Positions 34,571-40,795 of a DNA stretch of 40,795 nucleotides are shown piece by piece; positions within the stretch are counted from its first letter, which is position 1; each line of letters starts with the position of its first letter. The notes under the pieces were generated by a model. The model ran no database searches. It saw nothing but the letters and a program-made list of their open reading frames with translations, and was not told the origin of the DNA. Both the position numbers and the translations under genes were made by a program. This DNA comes from Nocardia sp. (GTDB taxonomy: Bacteria; Actinomycetota; Actinomycetes; Mycobacteriales; Mycobacteriaceae). The stretch lies in the NCBI GenBank assembly GCA_014360565.1, contig JACIXH010000019.1:1-40795 (forward strand), read 5' to 3'.

Positions 34571-34600
34571 GCGAACATTGCGAACAAGTCGCGTTAGGAT
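34571..34600 (+). promoter_or_regulatory. Promoter and GCGAACA tandem repeat of the RamB-like regulator
   Basis: TAGGAT (34595-34600) stands exactly 7 nt before the GTG at 34608, so the message is probably leaderless. GCGAACA occurs at 34571-34577 and again at 34580-34586, a 9-bp period, over the -35 region. This could be the regulator's own operator. RamB sites in corynebacteria contain GCAAA-like cores, so the match is only partial. Confidence 0.45.
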
Positions 34601-34607
34601 CTTCGTC

Positions 34608-36032
34608 GTGCGGAAGATGTACGCGGGGGCCAGGCTACGAAGGCTGCGCGAAGAACGGCGAATGACCCAGGCAGCGCTCGCGAAGTCGCTGGACCTCTCA
34701 CCCAGCTATCTCAATCAGCTGGAGCGGGATCAGCGTCCCCTCACCATTCCTGTTCTGCTGAAACTCAACTCGACGTTCGACCTGGACGTGCAGTTCTTCG
34801 CCGCCGACTCCGATGCGCGGCTGGTCTCGGATCTGCACGAGGTCCTGGTGGAAGCCGCGGGCGGCGGCGACACCGCGCCGATCACCGAGGTCGAGGAACT
34901 GGCGACCCGGCTGCCGGAGGTGGCGCGCATCGTGATCGCGATGCACCGGCGGCTCCGCGCGGCGACCGACCAGCTCGACCTGCTGTCCTCGCGCGTCGAC
35001 ACACCCACCGGCGCACCGGGCACCGCCATGCCCTACGAGGACGTGCGCGACTTCTTCTACGACCACCACAATCACATCTCGACCCTCGACCATGCCGCCG
35101 AGCAACTGTTCGAGGAATCCGGCCTCAGCATCGGCTCGCTGGATCGTCAGCTGGCCAGGATCGCCGAGGAGCGCGCGGGCGTGACGGTGCTGGTGCGCGG
35201 CGACGGCGCCGACCCGACCATCCCGAAGCGCCACTACGACCCCGACACTCGCACGCTCACCCTGGCCAGGAGGCTGCGCCCCGGACAGCGGGCCTTCCAG
35301 ATCGCGACAACGCTCGGCCTGCTGCTCTACGGCCGCGAGATCGACAATGTGCTCGCCGAATCCCGGGCGCTCACCGGCGAATCCCGCACGCTGGCCAGGG
35401 TAGGGCTGGCCAACTACTTCGCGGGCGCGCTGATCCTGCCCTACGGGCGATTCCTGCGCTCGGCCGAGGAACTACGCTACGACGTCGACCTGCTCGCGCT
35501 GCGTTTCGAGGTCGGTTTCGAGACCGTCTGCCATCGCCTGGCCACGCTGCAGCGACAGGGACAGCGCGGTGTGCCGTTCTTCCTCGTCCGCACCGACCGG
35601 GCGGGCAACATCTCGAAACGCCAGTCCGCCACGGCTTTTCATTTCTCCCGAGTCGGCGGCAGCTGCCCGCTGTGGGTGACCCACGAGGCCTTCGCCCATC
35701 CCGGGCGCATCCTGTCCCAGATTTCGGAGATGCCCGACGGGCGCCGCTACCTGTGGATCGCGCGCACGACTCCCCCTGCCGCGCAGGGCTTCACGACGGC
35801 GTCGAAGAACTTCGTCGTCGCGCTCGGCTGCGATATCGAATATGCCGACCGGCTGGTGTACTCGCAGGGGCTGCAGTTGGACGACCCGCTGGTGGCGGTG
35901 CCGATCGGGGCCGGGTGCAAGGTGTGCGAGCGGCCCGCGTGCTCACAGCGCGCGTTCCCGCAGATCGGTCGTCCGCTCGCGGTGACCGAACACACCAGTA
36001 CCGATCTGCCGTATCCGCGCGCCCCACGCTGA
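34608..36032 (+). CDS. RamB/PrpR-type transcriptional regulator (XRE HTH + DUF2083)
   Basis: A 474-residue regulator. The N-terminal XRE helix-turn-helix spans about residues 5-60 (ARLRRLREERRMTQAALAKSLDLSPSYLN in adjoining parts, then PLTIPVLLKL). A middle IrrE/M78-like region (FQIATTLGLLLYGREIDN, GLANYFAGALILPYGRFL) has lost the HExxH zinc-protease motif. The C-terminal DUF2083 domain contains VGGSCPLW and GCKVCERPACSQRAFP with C-x2-C-x4-C, a cluster tied to iron-sulfur binding in related PrpR. Family members control acetate, glyoxylate and propionate metabolism. The GTG at 34608 is chosen over 34578 because of the leaderless promoter and the family N-terminus. It is divergent from pyc and converges on recG with 12 nt between stops. 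Confidence 0.88.
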   Translation: MRKMYAGARLRRLREERRMTQAALAKSLDLSPSYLNQLERDQRPLTIPVLLKLNSTFDLDVQFFAADSDARLVSDLHEVLVEAAGGGDTAPITEVEELATRLPEVARIVIAMHRRLRAATDQLDLLSSRVDTPTGAPGTAMPYEDVRDFFYDHHNHISTLDHAAEQLFEESGLSIGSLDRQLARIAEERAGVTVLVRGDGADPTIPKRHYDPDTRTLTLARRLRPGQRAFQIATTLGLLLYGREIDNVLAESRALTGESRTLARVGLANYFAGALILPYGRFLRSAEELRYDVDLLALRFEVGFETVCHRLATLQRQGQRGVPFFLVRTDRAGNISKRQSATAFHFSRVGGSCPLWVTHEAFAHPGRILSQISEMPDGRRYLWIARTTPPAAQGFTTASKNFVVALGCDIEYADRLVYSQGLQLDDPLVAVPIGAGCKVCERPACSQRAFPQIGRPLAVTEHTSTDLPYPRAPR

Positions 36033-36044
36033 GGCGGTCGGCGG

Positions 36045-38303
36045 TCAGGACTTGGCGAGGTACTCGATTCGTTCGCCGTCGACCGCGGCGTGCATCATGC
36101 CCGCCAAGCCCGGATGACCGACCAGGCCGGGGTCCTCGGCGACGACCTGCCGGGCGAGTTGCTGCGCGGCGGTGATCACTTCGAGGTCGTCGAGCAACGA
36201 GAGCAGACGCAGCGAGCGAGCGGTACCGGACTGCGCCGAACCGAGAACGTCACCTTCGCGACGCTGGCGCAGGTCGAGCACCGACAGTTCGAAGCCGTCG
36301 GTGGTCGCCGCCACCGCCTCGAGCCGCGCCATCGCCGTGCCGCCGGGTGCGGCATCGGTGACCAGCAAGCACAGGCCGGGATGCTTGCCGCGCCCGATCC
36401 GACCCCGCAGCTGGTGTAGCTGACTCACGCCGAACCGGTCGGCGTCGACGATCACCATGACGGTCGCGTTCGGCACGTCGACGCCGACCTCGACGACGGT
36501 CGTGCAGACCAGGACATCGATATTGCCGTCGTTGAACTGCCGCATCACGTGGTCTTTTTCGTCGGACGGCAGCCTGCCGTGCAACAGGCCGACGCGCACA
36601 CCCGCCAGCGGACCGGCGCCCAGGGTCTCGTACATCTCGACGGCGGCCGCGGTGGTCGGTCCTTCCTTGTCCGCCTTCTTCCCCTTGGCCGGTGGCGCGT
36701 CCGGGTCTTCGCCGATGCGCGAGCACACGACATAGGCTTGGCGACCCTGGCCGACCTCCTCGACGATGCGCTCCCAGGCCCGATCCACCCAGCCCGGATG
36801 CAGTTTGCGTGGAACGACTTTCGACACGATCGGTGAGCGGCCCTTGGGAAGCTGGGTGAGAGTGGAGGTTTCGAGGTCGCCGAGGGTGGTCATCGCGATG
36901 GTCCGCGGGATCGGTGTCGCGGTCATCACCAGCAGGTGCGGGCTGATCCCGAACTTTGCCTTGGCCCGCAGAGCGTCTCGCTGTTCGACACCGAAGCGGT
37001 GCTGTTCGTCGACCACGACGAGGCCGAGATCGTAGAACTCCACGGCGTCCTGAATGAGGGCGTGGGTGCCGATGACCAGGCCCGCCTCGCCGGTCATCGC
37101 GTCCAGCAGCGCCGCCTTCTTCGCGGCCGTCGACATCGATCCGGTGAGCAGTACGACCTTCGTCGAGTTCTCGGCGGCGCCGAGTTCACCGGCGTTGCCG
37201 AGGTCACCGAGCATGGCGCGCAGCGACCGATAGTGCTGAGCGGCGAGGACTTCGGTCGGCGCGAGCAGTGCGCACTGACGGCCCGAATCCACCACTTGGA
37301 GCATGGCGTTGAGTGCCACGATCGTCTTGCCGGAGCCCACCTCGCCCTGGAGCAGGCGATGCATCGGGCGGGTACGGGACAGGTCTGCGGAGATCTCGGC
37401 GAGTACCTGCTGCTGACCTTCGGTGAGCTCGAACGGCAAGCGCTCGTCGAAAGCGGCGGCGATGCCGTCGGGCGATGGCGGGCACGCCGGGGCGGTGCGC
37501 CCCTCGACCTCGTGCCGACGTTCGGCCAACACGAGCTGGAGCGCGAGCGCCTCATCGAAACGCAGCCTGTCTCTGGCCTTTTCGATGTCCAGCTTGTGCT
37601 CGGGCAGATGGATCAGGCGCAGCGCTTGCGCGAGCGGCAGCAGCTGACGTTCCTCACGCAGATCCGCGGGCAAAGGGTCCTCGATGGGGTCGAGCTGATC
37701 GAGGACCTGGCGGATACAGGCGAGCAGATCCCAGCTCTGAACCTTGGCGGTCGCCGGATACACGGGCACGAATTCGCGTTCGAAGAACGAGGCATCGACT
37801 CCCCCAGCACCTTTCGCACTCTGCGCCAGGCCGCGCAGCGCACCGCTGCCACGGACCGAGGTGAGTTCCTCCACGCCCGCTTCCGGCTTGTCCGGCAGGA
37901 TCAGATAGTCGGGGTGCGAGAGGTTCCAGCGGTCGGGACGCCACCAGTGCACGGTGCCCGACATCATCGCTCGCACACCTTCTTTCACCAGATAGCGCAC
38001 CTTGTCACCATTGAAGAAGGTGGCTTCCAGCGGTCGCTGGGCGCCGGTGTCGAGTTGCACCTTCAACAACGAACCGCGGCGGTTCTTCATCGGGCGCAGC
38101 TCGGTTTTCGCGATACGGCCGATCACCGTGATGTGGGCGCCCTCTTCGGGTTCGTCCTCGGTGAGAGGTTGCCCCTGGGTCGCGTAGCGCACCGGATAGT
38201 GGCGCAACAGATCCTCGACGGTGCTCATGTCGAACGCCTCGGTCAGCCGGTCGGCCGCCTTGGCGCCGAGCACGTGGTCGAGCCGATCACTCAACGTCGT
38301 CAT
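36045..38303 (-). CDS. recG: ATP-dependent DNA helicase RecG
   Basis: A 752-residue RecG. An N-terminal wedge (OB-fold) domain (YATQGQPLTEDEPEEGAHITVIGRI) precedes the helicase core. The core carries motif I LQGEVGSGKT, motif II VVDEQHRFGVEQR, motif III MTATPIPRTIAM, then TTVVEVGVDVPNATVMV and LHQLRGRIGRG. RecG reverses stalled replication forks and processes Holliday junctions. The TRG region follows near the C-terminus. The ATG at 38303 abuts the stop of the DAK-type gene (TAG-ATG with no gap). The protein is somewhat longer than E. coli RecG owing to an insert rich in K/P/A near GEDPDAPPAKGKKADKEG, as in mycobacteria. Confidence 0.97.
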   Translation of the reverse strand: MTTLSDRLDHVLGAKAADRLTEAFDMSTVEDLLRHYPVRYATQGQPLTEDEPEEGAHITVIGRIAKTELRPMKNRRGSLLKVQLDTGAQRPLEATFFNGDKVRYLVKEGVRAMMSGTVHWWRPDRWNLSHPDYLILPDKPEAGVEELTSVRGSGALRGLAQSAKGAGGVDASFFEREFVPVYPATAKVQSWDLLACIRQVLDQLDPIEDPLPADLREERQLLPLAQALRLIHLPEHKLDIEKARDRLRFDEALALQLVLAERRHEVEGRTAPACPPSPDGIAAAFDERLPFELTEGQQQVLAEISADLSRTRPMHRLLQGEVGSGKTIVALNAMLQVVDSGRQCALLAPTEVLAAQHYRSLRAMLGDLGNAGELGAAENSTKVVLLTGSMSTAAKKAALLDAMTGEAGLVIGTHALIQDAVEFYDLGLVVVDEQHRFGVEQRDALRAKAKFGISPHLLVMTATPIPRTIAMTTLGDLETSTLTQLPKGRSPIVSKVVPRKLHPGWVDRAWERIVEEVGQGRQAYVVCSRIGEDPDAPPAKGKKADKEGPTTAAAVEMYETLGAGPLAGVRVGLLHGRLPSDEKDHVMRQFNDGNIDVLVCTTVVEVGVDVPNATVMVIVDADRFGVSQLHQLRGRIGRGKHPGLCLLVTDAAPGGTAMARLEAVAATTDGFELSVLDLRQRREGDVLGSAQSGTARSLRLLSLLDDLEVITAAQQLARQVVAEDPGLVGHPGLAGMMHAAVDGERIEYLAKS

Positions 38304-40484
38304 CTACTCGACCCCTATCTGCACCAGATCCGCCTGCTGTCCACCGGAATACACGACCACCTCGACGCCGGGGAAACCGGCCGTCACATGGTCGGCGAGC
38401 ACCTGCGCGAGCTCGGGCCCCGCCTCGGCGCCCATCAGCAAAGTCACCAATTCTCCACCCAGACCGAGCATTCGGTCGAGCAGGATGTGCCCCGCGCCGA
38501 CCACATCGGGGTCGATCACCACCACATCATGACCGACGAGGCCCAATCCATCACCGGGAGAACACATTCCGACCATAGTCAACGCCCGCACGCGCGCCGC
38601 CCGCAACGCACCCCACCGGGTGGTCGCCGCCGCCTCCGACATCGCGAACGCGTCGTCCACCGCGATCCGGCCCCGATCGTGCACCGCCAGCGCCGCGAGC
38701 CCCTGCACCATCGACGCGCTCGGCAGCAGCAACACATCGCGCGACCCGTCACGCGCGGCCACACCCGCGGCGACCAGTTCCTGCGCGGGCAGCGCCCCGT
38801 TCGGCAACACCAGCACCTCCCGATGCGGCATCCGGCGGATCGCCGTCAGCAGAGCGCTCGTGTCGAGCTGCCGATCCCCGCGCAACACCACCGCCCCGGC
38901 GTCTTCGAACAAGCGCGCGGCCCCAGCGCCCGCGACCACCGCCAGGACGCCGCGGTCGGCGAGGACATCGCGATCGGGGCCGTCGTGCGCGTCGCCGGCC
39001 CCGACAAGGTCCATGGGCCGCGGCAGTCGATCGTCGGCACCGGTCGCTCGCAGCGTGCGCGCGGAGATGTCGCGCGCGCCGGCCCCCGTAGCCGGTCCGC
39101 CGACGTGCTCGTGATGGCCGTCATGGGGTGCGGTCACCGCGAAACTCTCGATCCGAATGCCGGTGACGGTGCCCACTGCCAGCCCCGCTTCGATGGCCGC
39201 ACCCGCGTCGCGACAGTGCACATGGGCCGACCACGTGGTCTCGCCGTCACCGACCACCACCACGGAGTCGCCCAGCACCGCGAGCCGATCCCGCAGCCCG
39301 CTCGCGGCCGTTTCGTCGGTGCCGGAGATCACGTACATGACCTCGAAATGCGGATCATCCGCCTGTTCGTGATGATCACGATCGTCGAGATAGTCGGGAG
39401 TCGGGCACTCCTGACCAGCCGCGACCGAGCATCGGAGGCCGTCGGCCGCCCGTTCCTGATCGATCCCACCGGATGAGCTTGCGGGGACACCGATCCGGGT
39501 ACCGGCATCGCTGCGATCCGGTGCCATCTCCGCGATGTTCGACCGACGATCGGTGCCTGAGCCGGCTGGGTCGGCGCCGTCGGTTTCACGCCGCCGTTGA
39601 TTCGCTCCGTCGTCGGAATGCCCGCCGCCTTCGAGATTCGCACTGCCAGGTCGCCGGTGCGGCCCGTGTTCCCCGCGTTCGCCGCGCGTGTACCTGACTC
39701 GCTCCGGTGGCTCGCCGCACACTTGCGTCACGAGGCAATCGAGCAGCACCAGCAGTCCTCGCGCGCCCGCATCGACCACACCGGCCGCACGCAGCACACC
39801 CAACTGGGCCGGGGTCTCGCTCAGTGCGCGCGCGGCGCCGTCGGCGGCGGAACGGGCGACCGTCACCAGCGACTGGTCACCCGACTCGGCAGCGGCCACC
39901 GCGGCGCGGTCGAGAACAGTCAGGATCGTCCCCTCGACCGGGGCGCTGAGTCCCGTGCGCACGAGCACCGCCGCCCGCCGCAACGCCACCCGCAGCCGTT
40001 CGCCGGTCAATGGACCGGCCAGCACGGCCTCGGCGATCCCCCGCAGGACCTGCGACAGGATGATGCCCGAGTTTCCCCGCGCACCGGTCGTCGCACCACG
40101 GGCCAGGGCCTGGGCGACCAGGTGCGCCGACGGCACATCGCTGTCGGCACGCTCCGCGGCGATGGCGACGACATCGGGACGCTCGACGCCCGTGACCTCC
40201 GCACGGTGATCGCCGACGCTCGACGGTTCTTCCCCGGCGAGCGCGCCCTGGCCGACCTGCCGTTCGAGGGCGTCGCACTTCGCGTCGAGCACCGCCCGCT
40301 CGGCGGTCGCGACCGCGGCTCGCATGGTGGCGAGCAGGTTGGTTCCGGTGTCGGCGTCGGCGATGGGGAACACGTTGAGCGCGTCGATCTCGGCTCGGCG
40401 TAGTTCGAGGTCGGTGCGGCAATGGCAGGCCCAGACCAGCAGGTCGGGGCCGTCGAGAGACTCCCGCACGTGCGCCACCGCCAC
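38304..40484 (-). CDS. DAK2/FakA-like kinase-domain protein with long linkers
   Basis: A 726-residue protein of the YloV/FakA family. The DhaL domain at the N-terminus has the Mg-nucleotide motif NVFPIADADTGTN (residues 37-49) and ATTGARGNSGIILSQVLRG. The C-terminal fatty-acid-kinase region (FEVMYVISGTDE, DSVVVVGDGETTWSAHVHC, VLVLPNG, LLPSASMVQGLAAL, VVVYSGGQQ) ends the protein. The usual length is about 550; the excess lies in hydrophilic linkers rich in G, D, R, E and H between the domains. FakA phosphorylates fatty acids held by a DegV-type FakB; none is encoded here. Start is uncertain: GTG at 40484 with GGGAG upstream is preferred, GTG at 40478 is possible. A TAACCT -10 box at 40533-40528 would drive it. 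recG follows with no gap. Confidence 0.82.
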   Translation of the reverse strand: MAVAHVRESLDGPDLLVWACHCRTDLELRRAEIDALNVFPIADADTGTNLLATMRAAVATAERAVLDAKCDALERQVGQGALAGEEPSSVGDHRAEVTGVERPDVVAIAAERADSDVPSAHLVAQALARGATTGARGNSGIILSQVLRGIAEAVLAGPLTGERLRVALRRAAVLVRTGLSAPVEGTILTVLDRAAVAAAESGDQSLVTVARSAADGAARALSETPAQLGVLRAAGVVDAGARGLLVLLDCLVTQVCGEPPERVRYTRGERGEHGPHRRPGSANLEGGGHSDDGANQRRRETDGADPAGSGTDRRSNIAEMAPDRSDAGTRIGVPASSSGGIDQERAADGLRCSVAAGQECPTPDYLDDRDHHEQADDPHFEVMYVISGTDETAASGLRDRLAVLGDSVVVVGDGETTWSAHVHCRDAGAAIEAGLAVGTVTGIRIESFAVTAPHDGHHEHVGGPATGAGARDISARTLRATGADDRLPRPMDLVGAGDAHDGPDRDVLADRGVLAVVAGAGAARLFEDAGAVVLRGDRQLDTSALLTAIRRMPHREVLVLPNGALPAQELVAAGVAARDGSRDVLLLPSASMVQGLAALAVHDRGRIAVDDAFAMSEAAATTRWGALRAARVRALTMVGMCSPGDGLGLVGHDVVVIDPDVVGAGHILLDRMLGLGGELVTLLMGAEAGPELAQVLADHVTAGFPGVEVVVYSGGQQADLVQIGVE

Positions 40485-40675
40485 CTCGCTCCCGTGTTCT
40501 GTGCGCCCGCGCGCCGAGCACGCCGCCAGGTTAGCGGCTGTGACCGACACCGCCCCAGCGAGCACGGTCGCGATGGGAAAGCACCCGGCACCCGGCCCAG
40601 AGGAGGCGGAGGTACGCTGACCTCGGACGGGCCCATCTCCGGGCTGCGCTCGGCGTGTCGACCGGGCCACCCGGT

Positions 40676-40705
40676 TTGGAACTTCGTGGCCCGGCCCGCT
40701 AGTCT
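40676..40705 (+). promoter_or_regulatory. Plus-strand promoter at the right edge (for a gene beyond the window)
   Basis: TTGGAA (40676-40681), an 18-nt spacer and TAGTCT (40700-40705) make a good sigma-70-type promoter. No plus-strand gene begins before the window ends. In related genomes rpmB (L28) is divergent from the DAK-recG operon at this place, so it is the likely target; that gene is not visible. Confidence 0.5.
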
Positions 40706-40744
40706 TGCAGGGTTGCCTCGTGCGGCCCACGTGGGTCTGCGCTG

Positions 40745-40760
40745 GCCGACGTCAGTCGGC
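40745..40760 (+). other. Small hairpin in the predicted leader at the right edge
   Basis: GCCGAC (40745-40750) and GTCGGC (40755-40760) form a perfect 6-bp stem with a 4-nt loop about 35 nt after the predicted transcription start. It may be a leader structure of the gene beyond the window, but it is short enough to arise by chance. Confidence 0.25.
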
Positions 40761-40795
40761 AAGGCATTTGACGACATCAGTTTCCGGTACAACGG

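Larger units (their letters stand above)
34011..34607. other. 597-bp divergent intergenic stretch between pyc and the RamB-like gene
   Basis: No credible gene is seen. The open frames found here (for example 34117-34368 minus and 34403-34597 plus) give arginine- and proline-rich translations without domains. The stretch has a promoter at each end: TACCGT for pyc at the left and a leaderless-type promoter with a tandem repeat for the regulator at the right. The middle, about 34130-34400, is GC-rich and shows no strong hairpin. It is long for a simple promoter region, so a small RNA is possible but nothing points to one. Confidence 0.5.

Noticed and set aside
1..40795. Search for CRISPR arrays, tRNA or rRNA genes, insertion sequences, integrases and prophage genes.
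   Set aside because: None was seen by eye. No transposase or integrase motif and no array of spaced identical repeats was found. A dedicated tRNA scan was not possible here.

Overview
The window is chromosomal DNA from a very GC-rich actinobacterium of the order Mycobacteriales (Corynebacteriales), most like Nocardia or a close relative. This rests on gene content and order: ftsY, smc, acylphosphatase, OsmC, mutM, rnc, a DivIVA-like SepIVA, coaD, rsmD, pyruvate carboxylase, recG and a DAK-kinase protein follow the order I recall from the mycobacterial Rv2921c-Rv2975c stretch. Frequent GTG starts and several leaderless-type promoters fit the same group. No tRNA, rRNA, insertion sequence, prophage or CRISPR array was seen.

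Layout. 1-115: 5' end of ftsY (minus strand). 270-1998: a DUF2237 gene and an MFS transporter on the plus strand; the MFS gene overlaps the 3' end of smc tail to tail. 1964-5590: smc. 5749-8711: an accessory set of four minus-strand genes lying between smc and acyP: DUF1707 membrane protein, DUF350 membrane protein, glutathionylspermidine-synthase-like ATP-grasp ligase, and a proline-rich single-pass membrane protein resembling DUF1190/YgiB. The last three look like an actinobacterial version of the enterobacterial yjfL-yjfM-yjfC set. 8740-9515: acylphosphatase and OsmC overlapping by 4 nt. 9611-18215: a complete Kdp potassium module, with kdpDE leftward and kdpFABC rightward from a shared 211-bp control region. 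Each arm begins with a tiny membrane-protein ORF fused by a GTGA overlap to the next gene. 18275-21612: a glycosyltransferase and a glycogen-debranching-like enzyme in a two-gene operon with a SigB/SigF-type promoter. 22007-23524: an unusual two-membrane-segment protein with an extracytoplasmic PstS-like domain. 23625-25246: a PolX-like PHP phosphoesterase and a RibD/DHFR-fold reductase. 25311-28729: mutM, rnc, rpmF, DUF177 and sepIVA. 28982-29542: GtrA-like membrane protein, plus strand. 29564-34010: pyc, rsmD and coaD, read leftward. 34608-36032: a RamB/PrpR-type regulator divergent from pyc. 36045-40484: the DAK/FakA-like protein and recG. The last ~120 bp hold a plus-strand promoter whose gene lies beyond the window; rpmB is the expected neighbour.

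How the parts relate. Most of the window is conserved housekeeping (SRP receptor, chromosome condensation, RNA processing, base-excision repair, ribosome, CoA and oxaloacetate supply, recombination). The accessory content is the YjfLMC-like set, the Kdp module, the glucan pair and the PstS-like membrane protein, all placed in what is a short rnc-mutM-osmC-acyP-smc run in mycobacteria. The best candidates for undescribed biology are the ATP-grasp/DUF350/DUF1190-like set, whose membrane protein ends in a tail resembling that of E. coli YgiB, the two coupled micro-ORFs of the kdp locus, and the PstS-like two-pass protein. Promoter, terminator and operator calls come from reading the sequence only. 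Statements about homologues come from memory of the families and were not searched.
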